From: Bacteriovorax sp. PP10
Lineage (GTDB): Bacteria; Bdellovibrionota; Bacteriovoracia; Bacteriovoracales; Bacteriovoracaceae
NCBI RefSeq assembly: GCF_035013165.1
Contig: NZ_JAYGJQ010000001.1
Coordinates: 1,302,001 to 1,366,000, forward strand
Length of the DNA stretch: 64,000 nt
Reading direction: 5' to 3'
Notes under the pieces: model-generated
Seen by the model: only the letters and a program-made list of their open reading frames with translations
The model's database searches: none
What the model was told of the DNA's origin: nothing
Program-made: the position numbers and the translations under genes
Part shown: positions 33,164 to 41,967 of the stretch, in pieces
Numbering within the stretch: position 1 is the stretch's first letter
How the letters are laid out: each line of letters opens with the position of its first letter

Positions 33164-34441
33164 ATGCTAGATATTAAATTCATCAGAGAAAATTCTGACA
33201 TTGTGAAGAATGCCTGCAAATTAAAGAACATTACTCTAGATATTGACCAACTACTTGCACTGGATAAAGAGCTAGTAGGGCTCAAAACTGAGGAACAAAA
33301 CCTTTTAGCTCAAAAAAACGCACTAACAGCGAAGATTCCCAAGGCTTCTGCTGAGGAGCGCCCAACTCTTATTGCTGAGAGTAAGGCCCTTGATGAAAAG
33401 GCCAAAGCTATTAAGCCTCGCGCTGAAATCGTTGAAGCAGAACTTCAAAACCTTCTGTGGATCACTCCACAAATTCCTTCTCCAAAAGCACCGGTTGGAA
33501 AAGACGATAGTGACAACGTTGAAATAAAAAAACACGGAGTCCTACCGAAATTTGATTTCAAGCCTCTTGATCACGTAGCTCTACTTGAAAAAAATAACTG
33601 GGCAGACTTTGAGCGAATCGCAAAAGTTTCTGGTTCGCGTTCATACTCTCTTAGAAATGAAATGGTTTTAGTTGAAATGGCGATGCATAGAATGGCCATG
33701 GATAAATTAATGAAGAAAGGTTTTAACCTTGTTTCAGTTCCAGCATTCGCTCGTGAAGAAGCTTTATACGGAACAGGACACTTCCCGGCAGGAAGAGACC
33801 AGGCCTATTTCATTCCAGAACATAATCTTTATCTTGCAGGAACTGCTGAAGTTCAAATCAACTCACTTCATGCAAATGAAATTTTAAAAGAGTCTGAGTT
33901 GCCTATTTTATACGCAGGATACTCACCATGTTTTAGAAGTGAAGCAGGATCATACGGACGTGACGTTCGTGGTTTAATCCGCGTTCACCAATTCATGAAA
34001 GTAGAGCAATTTGTTATTTGTAAAAATGACCCAGGTGAATCAGAGAAGTGGCACCAGAAGCTTCTTGAAACATCAGAAGAAATCGTTCAGGACTTAGAAC
34101 TTCCATATAGAATTGTAGAATGCTGTACGGGAGATATGGGAACTGGAAAAGTTCGTATGTACGATGTTGAAGCATGGGTTCCATCAGAAGAAAAATACAG
34201 AGAGACACACAGCTGTTCAGCACTACACGATTGGCAAGCTCGTCGTACTCAGACAAGATACAGAGACGGGGAGAACAAAGTTCAATTCGTTCACACGTTA
34301 AATAACACTGCGATTGCGACTCCAAGAATCCTGGTGCCATTTTTAGAAAACCACCAGCAAGCTGATGGCTCAATTAAGATCCCAGCTAAACTTCAACCAT
34401 ACATGGATGGAAGAAAGTTTATTGGTAAGAAAGAAGAATAA
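33164..34441 (+). CDS. serS: Seryl-tRNA synthetase
   Basis: This 425-residue class II synthetase charges tRNA-Ser. The N-terminal coiled coil (about residues 25-100) that grips the tRNA is present, as are motif 2 (CFRSEAGSYGRDVRGLIRVHQF region at about 265) and motif 3 (NNTAIATPRILVPFLEN). The ribosome site AAGGG precedes the ATG. The gene has normal length. Confidence 0.97.
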   Translation: MLDIKFIRENSDIVKNACKLKNITLDIDQLLALDKELVGLKTEEQNLLAQKNALTAKIPKASAEERPTLIAESKALDEKAKAIKPRAEIVEAELQNLLWITPQIPSPKAPVGKDDSDNVEIKKHGVLPKFDFKPLDHVALLEKNNWADFERIAKVSGSRSYSLRNEMVLVEMAMHRMAMDKLMKKGFNLVSVPAFAREEALYGTGHFPAGRDQAYFIPEHNLYLAGTAEVQINSLHANEILKESELPILYAGYSPCFRSEAGSYGRDVRGLIRVHQFMKVEQFVICKNDPGESEKWHQKLLETSEEIVQDLELPYRIVECCTGDMGTGKVRMYDVEAWVPSEEKYRETHSCSALHDWQARRTQTRYRDGENKVQFVHTLNNTAIATPRILVPFLENHQQADGSIKIPAKLQPYMDGRKFIGKKEE

Positions 34442-34449
34442 AAAACTAA

Positions 34450-35178
34450 TTAGAAATCGTAAATAAGTGCAAGGCCCTTCGTATCCCAATCAAAAATAGG
34501 GACTATTGTAAGGGCCTCTTTTTCTTCCGCGCCATCTGCTTTTTTCTTATCTACTTTCGATATCCCAATTCCATAGGCCATACCAATAGTCGCTCCAGCA
34601 AGAACGTCGTGAAGATAATGGCGGTTGTCGTTGATTCTGCTTGCAGCAACAAATGATGAAAGCACTAAAGCAGGAGCACCCCATTTCCAACCGTGCTCTT
34701 CAAGAACGTATCCACTAAAAGCAAAGGCCGTTGTCGCGTGTCCTGATGGGAATGAATTCCTCTCATTGGTTTTTCCCGGACGAGGCTCTCTAATGGCATA
34801 TTTTAGTCCTGTCGTTAGAGTGGCCGCATAAGCCGAGGCCTTAAGCATTCCGATGGCACGAGTGTATCCTTTAGGGTCTCCATTGACGCCTGCAAGGGAC
34901 ATCCCAATAGCGTAAAGAGCATTGGGAACAAGTTGTCCGGCAAGATCGCCAAACTTAGACAAGCTTCCCAGCGGTTTATCGTTACTCAAATCTTTTTGAG
35001 TGTAGTCGACAATAGAGTCTTCAAAAATTAAAACACCAAGAGTAAGGGCACCACCAACATAGAGAACATTGCGTGCACTGGTGGTTACCGGTGAGAGGGC
35101 CTCTGTTTTAAGGTCGCTTGTATCCCAAGCAAAAGTCGTTGAACTAAACGTGAGCATTAAGAGAGTAAATAGCTTCAT
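34450..35178 (-). CDS. PAP2-family phosphatase, exported or membrane-bound
   Basis: This 242-residue protein has an N-terminal signal sequence (ending TTFA) and the classical PAP2 motifs: KYAIREPRPGKTN, NSFPSGHATTAFAF and SRINDNRHYLHDVLAG. Unlike the phosphatase at 9.6 kb it has the normal Arg-Pro first motif and fewer hydrophobic helices. It may remove phosphate from lipid phosphates or lipid A. The ribosome site AAGGA is present. Confidence 0.86.
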   Translation of the reverse strand: MKLFTLLMLTFSSTTFAWDTSDLKTEALSPVTTSARNVLYVGGALTLGVLIFEDSIVDYTQKDLSNDKPLGSLSKFGDLAGQLVPNALYAIGMSLAGVNGDPKGYTRAIGMLKASAYAATLTTGLKYAIREPRPGKTNERNSFPSGHATTAFAFSGYVLEEHGWKWGAPALVLSSFVAASRINDNRHYLHDVLAGATIGMAYGIGISKVDKKKADGAEEKEALTIVPIFDWDTKGLALIYDF

Positions 35179-35371
35179 TAAGTAAGTCCTTATAAGTTAG
35201 ATTACAGTTTATTCTCTAAGGCATTTTTTGCAATATAAGATATTGATCGCACCAGATTTTATGTGCACTATCTGACTAATTTCACTGACCAAAACAAATT
35301 ACTTGTGAAGATTCCCTAACATAAACAAAAAATATCATAAATTTTGTCTAACTTGCACCGATAATAAAAGC

Positions 35372-36007
35372 ATGGATATCAAAATTATGATCGTTGATGA
35401 CGATCAAATTACATCAAGAATATTATCGCAGAGACTAAGCAAACGCGGCTTTACGGTTGTTTGTGTTGGTTCGGGTAGAGAGTGTCTGGAGTCGCTTCAG
35501 TTCGATACTCCTGATCTTATTATGCTTGATATTGTGATGCCTGAGATGAGTGGTATTCAGTTACTGCAGTCTATCCGTTCAGTGTATTCATCGATTGATA
35601 TCCCCATCATTATGGCGACAGCAAAAAATGAAGCAGAGGATATTGTTGAGTCTCTAAAGTTTGGGGCCAACGATTATATTCAAAAGCCAGTGAACATTGA
35701 TATCGCTGAAGCGCGAATCAACGCTCAGATCAATGCCGTTCGAAACTATAGAGATGCAATGGAGAAAAAAGAAGTTGAAGCACTCAACACTTTAATTGCA
35801 ACTTACAACCATGAAATTAATAATCCGCTAACGATTGCTTTTGGCCTTTTAAGAAAGGCAAAAAAAGAGCAAAGCCTTGAGTACTTTGATAAAATCGCTG
35901 AGTCGCTACAAAGAGTGACAAATATCGTAAAAGAGATTGAGAGAATTACCGCAAGAACTGAGTATGTCGATTTAGAAGTTACTCAGAAAATGTACAAAAT
36001 TCGCTAG
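35372..36007 (+). CDS. Response regulator fused to a histidine kinase DHp domain without ATPase
   Basis: Residues 1-120 form a receiver domain with phospho-acceptor D53 (LIMLDIVMPE) and K105. Residues about 130-200 form a helical hairpin with TYNHEINNPLTIAFGLL, the H-box of HisKA domains, with H147 as possible phospho-acceptor. There is no ATP-binding domain; the protein ends at residue 211. It may take phosphate on D53 and pass it via H147, or dimerise through the hairpin. A GATAAT box ends six bases before the ATG, and no ribosome site is seen. It overlaps the convergent epimerase-like gene by 29 bases. Confidence 0.85.
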   Translation: MDIKIMIVDDDQITSRILSQRLSKRGFTVVCVGSGRECLESLQFDTPDLIMLDIVMPEMSGIQLLQSIRSVYSSIDIPIIMATAKNEAEDIVESLKFGANDYIQKPVNIDIAEARINAQINAVRNYRDAMEKKEVEALNTLIATYNHEINNPLTIAFGLLRKAKKEQSLEYFDKIAESLQRVTNIVKEIERITARTEYVDLEVTQKMYKIR

Positions 36008-36761
36008 GATCTAAGTAAGTCATTCCCAATTTCATTTTAGATTTAATATTAGAGATGACTGTCTCTTTCATGCTTTTTTCGTAATGAAGGTATTGAGGTG
36101 GAGCGACATTTAATTTCGTGGCCATCATTGAATAGTATTCACTCTTTCTAAATTTCACATCACTTACGATATTAAAAGTTTCACCCCATACAGACGTGTT
36201 AAGGACTGTTGTGATGGCCTTAATGCAGTCATCTCGATGAACCAGGTGAAGGAAGGCATGTCCACCTGTGAGTTCAGTTTTTCCTTGCAAGTTATAAGAG
36301 GGATGGCGTCTATATCCATAAAGTCCGCCCAGTCTTAAAATCGTCGCATGCGAGAATCTATTTTTAATATAATTTTCAGTTTCAAGTAAAAGAGGAGAGC
36401 CTGTTGAACAAACATGATGTTCAGCTTCCTCATTAAGGTTACCAAGGTTTTTTCCATAAACAGAAATTGAGCTGATAAAGATAATTTTTTTATCAGAAGG
36501 GATTTGATCAAAGAAATGTTTTACGTGACTCACGCCTAAAGGTGGCACCATGTAAATTAAGACACCGGAATTTTTGATACTTTCCGGAGCAAGATCGAGG
36601 GCCGCATCGAATTGAATGTAAGGAACATCGTCCTCAGCAAATTCAGCACTTTTATCATGGGCAGTTGTGGCGATAATATTATGACCGGATCTTTGTAGAT
36701 CCAGCGCCAGCGCTTTTCCTAACCATCCGCACCCAATTAACGATAAAACTTCTTTCTTCAT
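35979..36761 (-). CDS. NAD-dependent epimerase/dehydratase-like protein (YeeZ type)
   Basis: This 260-residue protein begins MKKEVLSLIGCGWLGKALAL, a Rossmann Gly-x-Gly-x-x-Gly NAD(P) site. It has IIFISSISVYGKNLG and RLGGLYGYRR, which match the extended SDR group of YeeZ-like proteins. The substrate is unknown. The start at 36761 has TGGAG upstream, better than the longer frame to 36797. The 3' end overlaps the receiver-DHp gene in convergent orientation. Confidence 0.82.
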   Translation of the reverse strand: MKKEVLSLIGCGWLGKALALDLQRSGHNIIATTAHDKSAEFAEDDVPYIQFDAALDLAPESIKNSGVLIYMVPPLGVSHVKHFFDQIPSDKKIIFISSISVYGKNLGNLNEEAEHHVCSTGSPLLLETENYIKNRFSHATILRLGGLYGYRRHPSYNLQGKTELTGGHAFLHLVHRDDCIKAITTVLNTSVWGETFNIVSDVKFRKSEYYSMMATKLNVAPPQYLHYEKSMKETVISNIKSKMKLGMTYLDPSEFCTFSE

Positions 36762-36822
36762 TTGATTAGCTCCAGTCTTCATATTATCATTGAGCAAATT
36801 TAAATCCTATAGGAGTTTTTGA

Positions 36823-37254
36823 ATGAAAAATATTTTTGTGACAATAATGGTATCTCTTTTTATCGCTACAAATGCAAATGCATACACTGATCCAAAAGTG
36901 GGTGGGCTTGTAACTCTAAAAAAAGGTCTTGAAAAAAAGATCACAAAAAATGGTGTGCTTTATGTTTTCGCTAAACAAGCAGGCCCTGACTCTGGCCCGA
37001 ATGACAGAACTCCACCAGTAGCAGTTATTAAAATTGCCAACCCGACTTTCCCTCAAGCGTTCGTGATCACTCAAAAAAACGTTATGATCCCAGGATCAGA
37101 GTTTAAAGGTCCACTTCATGTGATCGCTCGTTTTTCACCAGACGGAAATGCTCTAAATAAGTCTGGAGCAATCGAAGGAATGGATCCAAAGTTTCCATCT
37201 GCTGATTTAGGAAATAAAAATCTTAATATCGAACTAAACGTAGAATTAAAATAA
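36823..37254 (+). CDS. Exported stand-alone CcmI/NrfG C-terminal-like domain protein
   Basis: This 143-residue protein has a signal peptide (ending NANA) and a mature part that follows the C-terminal periplasmic domain of cytochrome c biogenesis protein CcmI/CcmH: LYVFAKQAGPDSG, PPVAVIKIANPTFPQAFVIT, then NVMIPGSEFKGPLHVIARFS and a closing GAIEGMDP. In CcmI this part helps to handle apocytochrome c. Here it is alone, without TPR repeats. The ribosome site AGGAG is clear. The next gene starts one base after its stop. Confidence 0.72.
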   Translation: MKNIFVTIMVSLFIATNANAYTDPKVGGLVTLKKGLEKKITKNGVLYVFAKQAGPDSGPNDRTPPVAVIKIANPTFPQAFVITQKNVMIPGSEFKGPLHVIARFSPDGNALNKSGAIEGMDPKFPSADLGNKNLNIELNVELK

Positions 37255-37255
37255 T

Positions 37256-37897
37256 ATGAGTACGGTTCCTGACTATTCACTATTTCCAAATAAAGAAGAG
37301 TGGGGAACCGGCGACGAGGCGATGGATAATAAATTATCTGTCGCCTTGAAAAAAGTAAAAGATGATTTAACTCTCGCAAATATCAAAGAGTTTTATCTCT
37401 ACGGACTCTCTCTTAAACCCCGCGCTTACAATCCTGCATTTCATACGACTATCGATCTAGTAACGAAAGCTTTTCTCTTTTGTTTTGATCCTGAAGGATA
37501 TAACGATCAATTGATGCAGAAAATGAAAGGGGATTACGAAAGTAAAAAGAAGATCACTTTTCAACTTACTGATGTTGCAAACATTCTTACTGAGCTTAAA
37601 ACCAACAAAGTTTACCGCTACAAAGGTCAGATCGATTTTTATTTGAGTCGTATCGAAATAGCTGAGCGAAATCCTTTTGTAAGACAAGCTCTCAAGCGTT
37701 CTCCAATAGATTTGCATACTAAGATCATCATGAAAGACTTTAGAGCATGGATGAGCGGTGAAAGTGTTCGCACAACTTACGATGACGCTTTCTTTAACGC
37801 GCTAAAAGTAGACAACCAAATTCTTTTAATCGAAAATTTTGGCGAATTTTGGTATCATCAAGGTCAGATTTTCTCATTTCCACTTTTCGAAATTTAA
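37256..37897 (+). CDS. Unknown cytoplasmic protein in the TldD operon
   Basis: This 213-residue protein has no signal peptide or membrane helix. It is charged, with aromatic residues and long helices predicted by its heptad-like spacing. I do not recognise a family. It starts directly after the CcmI-like gene and its end is 13 bases before the tldD start, so it belongs to the same transcript. Confidence 0.6.
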   Translation: MSTVPDYSLFPNKEEWGTGDEAMDNKLSVALKKVKDDLTLANIKEFYLYGLSLKPRAYNPAFHTTIDLVTKAFLFCFDPEGYNDQLMQKMKGDYESKKKITFQLTDVANILTELKTNKVYRYKGQIDFYLSRIEIAERNPFVRQALKRSPIDLHTKIIMKDFRAWMSGESVRTTYDDAFFNALKVDNQILLIENFGEFWYHQGQIFSFPLFEI

Positions 37898-37910
37898 AAA
37901 GGAGACCTCC

Positions 37911-39275
37911 ATGGATCTTAAAAACATTTTAGATCACTTAGATCTAAAAAAATTCCCGTGCCATTTTGTGGATGTGAGAATTGAGCGTACTCAATCCAGT
38001 AGCTTTTTATTCAGAAATGGAGAGTTGGTTTCGGCAGCAGAAAAACCAGTTCTTGGGGCATTTGTCAGAGTTCATCACCATGGCTCATGGTTTTATGCTT
38101 CAACAACAGCAATCACTAATCTAGAAGGTGAAATCAATAAACTTATTGACCAGGCCAATGCCGGAAAAAAATCATCGAACACTTACGTTGTTCCGGAAAA
38201 CAATGGGGTTCATCATTTAATTAATAAAGCGGCAGATGCTTTTTCAAAAATCCCATTAGAGACAAAAGTAAAACTAGGGGAGAGCTATCTTCCTTTGATC
38301 AAGAAGATTGATAATTTAAAAGAATCTGGAATTCACTATACGGACATTTATAAAGAGAAGTTTTATAAGTCTTCAGTTGGAACAGAATTCTCTTATGACT
38401 TTAATCAGGCAGGGTTTGGTTTTAGTGCTGTCCTGAAAAAAGATGAGGAGCTGGTTGATGACTGGTTTAGAGTTCATGTAACTGATTTCAAAAAACTTCA
38501 TAACCTTGAAAAAGATATTCTGGATTTCTTTATTGAGTCTCAACGCTTCCTTGGAGCTGAAACAATCACTCCGGGTAAGTATAAAGTTGTCCTTTCTCCT
38601 GAGATCACAGGTGTATTTACTCATGAATCGTTTGGCCATAAGTCAGAAGCAGACTTTATGATGGGAGACCCCGAAGCAACGAAAGAGTGGAAAATTGGAA
38701 GTACAATCGGAGCCACGTGTTTATCAATCGTCGATACAGGTATGCATGATAACACTTCTGGGTATTGCCCAATTGATGATGAAGGAACACTGGCCCAAAA
38801 AACTTACCTGATTAAAGACGGTGTCCTGACAGGCCGTTTACATTCAACTCATACAGCGAACGTGTTGGAAGAAAAAGCGACTGGAAATGCCAGAGCAATG
38901 AATTTTGAGTTTGAGCCTATCGTACGTATGACTTCAACTTATATTGAAGGTGGAAATGTTTCTTTTAATGAATTGTTAAAAAGAGCAGAAGGTGGAATTT
39001 ACTTCTACAACTTTAAGCATGGTTCAGGCGGAAGTACTTTTACGATTGCACCCAATAGAGCTTATCGAATTAAAGATGGAAAAATTGCAGAACCAGTGAG
39101 AGTTTCAGTTCTTTCCGGATCAGTTTTTGAAACATTAAAGATGATTGAAGCTTGCGGTGATGATTTTCACCTGGAGAGTTCAGCTTTCGGTGGATGCGGA
39201 AAAATGGAGCAGTCTCCACTTCCAGTTGCTGATGGTGGACCTTCTATCTTAGTTAGTGGAATGCAAGTTAGTTAA
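37911..39275 (+). CDS. tldD: TldD-family metalloprotease subunit
   Basis: This 454-residue protein is the catalytic subunit of the TldD/TldE (PmbA) protease. It has the zinc motif THESFGHKSEAD (HExxxH) and the C-terminal Cys and Gly-rich part AFGGCGKMEQSPLPV. The complex degrades unfolded peptides and matures modified peptides such as microcin B17. The start at 37911 has AAGGAG six bases upstream; the frame extends back to 37839 inside the previous gene. The partner subunit follows. Confidence 0.92.
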   Translation: MDLKNILDHLDLKKFPCHFVDVRIERTQSSSFLFRNGELVSAAEKPVLGAFVRVHHHGSWFYASTTAITNLEGEINKLIDQANAGKKSSNTYVVPENNGVHHLINKAADAFSKIPLETKVKLGESYLPLIKKIDNLKESGIHYTDIYKEKFYKSSVGTEFSYDFNQAGFGFSAVLKKDEELVDDWFRVHVTDFKKLHNLEKDILDFFIESQRFLGAETITPGKYKVVLSPEITGVFTHESFGHKSEADFMMGDPEATKEWKIGSTIGATCLSIVDTGMHDNTSGYCPIDDEGTLAQKTYLIKDGVLTGRLHSTHTANVLEEKATGNARAMNFEFEPIVRMTSTYIEGGNVSFNELLKRAEGGIYFYNFKHGSGGSTFTIAPNRAYRIKDGKIAEPVRVSVLSGSVFETLKMIEACGDDFHLESSAFGGCGKMEQSPLPVADGGPSILVSGMQVS

Positions 39276-39291
39276 AAACAAGGATTAAAAA

Positions 39292-40533
39292 ATGAAATAT
39301 GATATTTTAAAAACGACAGAAGAGTCCTTAAGTATTGAAGTCATCGCAGGGAACATTAATTCTTCGCGAAGTAAAAATATTACTAAAAAAGGTGTTCGCC
39401 TTTTTGAAGAGAATAAAATTTATACGACTTCATTTGTTGGTGATATTAGTGACGGTGACCTGTTAAAAAAAGCGCAAGGGGCAAAGACTGTAGGAATTCC
39501 TTACAGCTATGAACTTCCATCTTTTCAAAAGATGAGTGTCATTGATGAAGAGAGTTTAAACGCACCTTTAAGTAAGATCGTAGACGAAATTGAAAAAACT
39601 CAGGAGCGTCTTAGAGGTTTTTCAAACCAGTTCGTTTTTAATGGTAAGTTCAGCCGTGAAATCCATTCAGCGACATTAACGAATAGTGAGGGGGTGACAC
39701 TTGAAAAGAAATTCGCTGCTAATGAGTGGTATTATCTTTTCAAAAAAGTAGGATCTCCCAATTTGATGGATGGATATTTTCAAGGACGCTCAAGAATTCT
39801 TGCCTTGAATGATATTGATGATGTTCTTAATAAGAATATTCCTTATCTGGAAGCTTATAATAACGAAATTAAATTCCAGAATGGAAAGTACCCGGTACTT
39901 TTTTTAGAAAGTGAACTGACTTCAAAACTTTCAGAGTCTTTTCTTGCTGATAAATACTGCGAAGGTTCTGCTCTTTACAGTGGAAAATTAGGTCAACAGA
40001 TTTTCAGTAAAGATTTTTCTTTGTACGATGTGAACTACTCCCCAGAGCATGGAATTTATCGCAAGTTTGATGAAGAAGGAGTCGTTCGAAAATTGGTAAA
40101 ACTTCCATTGATCGAAAATGGAGAAATGAAGAATGTGATTGCCGATCTTCGCAATGCTAAAAAGTATGGTGTAGAGGCAACTGGTAACGGAAGACGCTCT
40201 TTTGATTCGGCCATAACAATGAGTTTTAACTCTTTGGTTGTGGGAGCAGGGAAGAGATCAACGCAGGAAATTTTAAACTCGCTTGATAACTGTATCGTCG
40301 TCTTTATGGGACACGGTGGGGACTTCACAGATAAGGGAGACTACTCAACTCCCTTACAATTGTCTTATCTGGTTCAAAAAGGGGAGATCATTGGACGCCT
40401 TCCTCAGCTAACAGTGAATACAACAACGAATGATATGTTTAATAGCCGCTTGATCGAAATCGCCAGAGATGGATTTCAAAAAGACTATCAACATCCATCA
40501 ATCTTCACTGAAATGGATGTAAGCGTAAATTAA
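39292..40533 (+). CDS. TldE/PmbA-family protease subunit
   Basis: This 413-residue protein is related to TldD in layout but lacks the zinc-binding HExxxH motif, as expected for the non-catalytic TldE/PmbA partner. The C-terminal segment with NTTTNDMFNSRLIEIARDG fits the family. It lies 16 bases after tldD. Its stop overlaps the next start (TAATG). Confidence 0.88.
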   Translation: MKYDILKTTEESLSIEVIAGNINSSRSKNITKKGVRLFEENKIYTTSFVGDISDGDLLKKAQGAKTVGIPYSYELPSFQKMSVIDEESLNAPLSKIVDEIEKTQERLRGFSNQFVFNGKFSREIHSATLTNSEGVTLEKKFAANEWYYLFKKVGSPNLMDGYFQGRSRILALNDIDDVLNKNIPYLEAYNNEIKFQNGKYPVLFLESELTSKLSESFLADKYCEGSALYSGKLGQQIFSKDFSLYDVNYSPEHGIYRKFDEEGVVRKLVKLPLIENGEMKNVIADLRNAKKYGVEATGNGRRSFDSAITMSFNSLVVGAGKRSTQEILNSLDNCIVVFMGHGGDFTDKGDYSTPLQLSYLVQKGEIIGRLPQLTVNTTTNDMFNSRLIEIARDGFQKDYQHPSIFTEMDVSVN

Positions 40534-40970
40534 TGGAAATCATCAAACTAAAACCAGACAGTACGTACGAAGAAACTCAAAAGCTGAGAGCAAGTGTCGA
40601 CTGTCTGATTTTTGATAAAAAGAAACTCGCAACGAAAGACTCTTTTATGGTCGACGATGAAAACTTCGATATCAGAAAGCAGCCCTTACGTTTAGCTGTC
40701 ATGAGCCTTCACGATCTAGACAGCACCTGGAACATCCTTACAGACCGTTTCAGACGCAATACCATGATCATCGCTCCAGATGATGAAGTCAGAGACAATC
40801 CCGAAATTGTGCAATTTTTAGAGTCTCAAGGCGTGGCCTTACTCATGACTAAAAGATTAGAGAATGGAAAGTTAAGTTATGACGGGCTCGTAAGAAGTCT
40901 TACGAGCCTGCGCTTTAACACCCTTTTGGTTGAAGATAAAATTGATATGATTGAAGAACTATCTATTTAG
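40533..40970 (+). CDS. Unknown protein downstream of TldE
   Basis: This 145-residue protein shares one base with the TldE stop codon, so it is likely to be translated by coupling. It has no signal peptide. Segments such as DSTWNILTDRFRRNTMIIAP and VQFLESQGVALLMTKRL suggest an alpha/beta fold. No family is recognised; it may assist the TldD/TldE protease. Confidence 0.6.
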   Translation: MEIIKLKPDSTYEETQKLRASVDCLIFDKKKLATKDSFMVDDENFDIRKQPLRLAVMSLHDLDSTWNILTDRFRRNTMIIAPDDEVRDNPEIVQFLESQGVALLMTKRLENGKLSYDGLVRSLTSLRFNTLLVEDKIDMIEELSI

Positions 40971-41316
40971 GTTTTGAAACACTATCGACTTGTTTTTTAA
41001 CTTCGTTGGAATCTATCTTTGCTCCTTTTAATAATCCAACTGCTGCATCCGGATCTTTTCTCACAACATCTACTGCTGTGTCGGTAATTGAGTTCACTTG
41101 GGAATCACTCATCGCCTCCAGTTCTTTTTTTGCTTTTTGAAAATCAGCTTCAGAAATTTTGCCTTGTTTCTTCAGGGCCTCCATACTTGTTATAATGTCT
41201 TGTTTGGAAACTTTGATATTGCTTAATGGATCGGTGTCGAGATTATCATTGGCAGATAGAGGAGATTGAAACAGGAAGAAAGTTAAGAGAATGACTAGTA
41301 GCTTGCCCATGATCAT
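40963..41316 (-). CDS. Exported SHOCT-like protein
   Basis: This 117-residue protein has a signal peptide (MIMGKLLVILLTFFLF, ending near LSA) and a short helical hairpin, MEALKKQGKISEADFQKAKK, that resembles SHOCT oligomerisation domains. I choose the ATG at 41316, which has AGGA upstream; the frame reaches 41367. It overlaps the convergent gene by eight bases. The function is unknown. Confidence 0.6.
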   Translation of the reverse strand: MIMGKLLVILLTFFLFQSPLSANDNLDTDPLSNIKVSKQDIITSMEALKKQGKISEADFQKAKKELEAMSDSQVNSITDTAVDVVRKDPDAAVGLLKGAKIDSNEVKKQVDSVSKPK

Positions 41317-41527
41317 CTTTGAATCCTGATAGGTTTTTAACTTGGCCCAGAATATCACGGGTCTCAAATTTAGAAAGGAATACTCCTAAGTAGCTAATTC
41401 CTTATATCCATTTCGCAGATAATCCCAAAAAGGGTGCCTCAAATTTATGGGGTAAGGGAGTTCCTGTCTGAAAGAGTACTGTTTAATAAAGTCAGGGGAA
41501 TCAAATGGCCAATCAGATCCTGCTCTC

Positions 41528-41549
41528 TATAATTTGAGAAGCTCTCAAA
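41528..41549 (+). promoter_or_regulatory. -10 box and 5'-UTR hairpin of the small exported protein gene
   Basis: TATAAT (41528-41533) runs into a seven-base inverted repeat (TTTGAGA, AGC, TCTCAAA) that would form a hairpin near the 5' end of the mRNA. The -35 region is not clear. The 251-base gap from 41317 to this gene contains nothing else I can name. Confidence 0.45.
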
Positions 41550-41567
41550 AAAATTCAAGGAGGATTT

Positions 41568-41924
41568 ATGAAATTTTTAGCTATAGTGTGTTCAGTAATG
41601 TTCTCAGTACAAGTTTTCGCAGTTACTCCATATACGTTTCACTGCACGTTTTCAGGTGACTCATGCAAGATTTCAGAAGTGACTAAAATGGATGAAATCG
41701 AAACAGGATTATTCGGTGGAGTAGAAGGCAACTTCGAATTATATTATGAGAAAAAGTCTGAGACTATGTACATCTATCTTGGAGATGACTTGAAAGGACT
41801 TTCAATTGGTGCACATACAATGGCACAACAGAATGAAGCAAAAAATGGTTTAGTAGGAATTATTTTAGGTGAAGACTCATCTACATTTAAAGAACTTAGT
41901 ATCGCTAGACCTGTTTTAAAATAA
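41568..41924 (+). CDS. Small exported protein with two cysteines
   Basis: This 118-residue protein has a signal peptide (ending QVFA) and a mature part of beta-strand type with a pair of cysteines near its start (FHCTFSGDSCK). The strong ribosome site AAGGAGG precedes the ATG. No family is recognised. It is closed by its own terminator. Confidence 0.65.
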   Translation: MKFLAIVCSVMFSVQVFAVTPYTFHCTFSGDSCKISEVTKMDEIETGLFGGVEGNFELYYEKKSETMYIYLGDDLKGLSIGAHTMAQQNEAKNGLVGIILGEDSSTFKELSIARPVLK

Positions 41925-41932
41925 TGAACAAA

Positions 41933-41964
41933 AAAAAAGGCCATCTTCAAGATGGCCTTTTTTA
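41933..41964. terminator. Bidirectional terminator
   Basis: The stem GGCCATC / GATGGCC with an A run before and a T run after lies between the small exported protein gene and the convergent YebC-type gene. Confidence 0.9.
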
Positions 41965-41967
41965 TTT

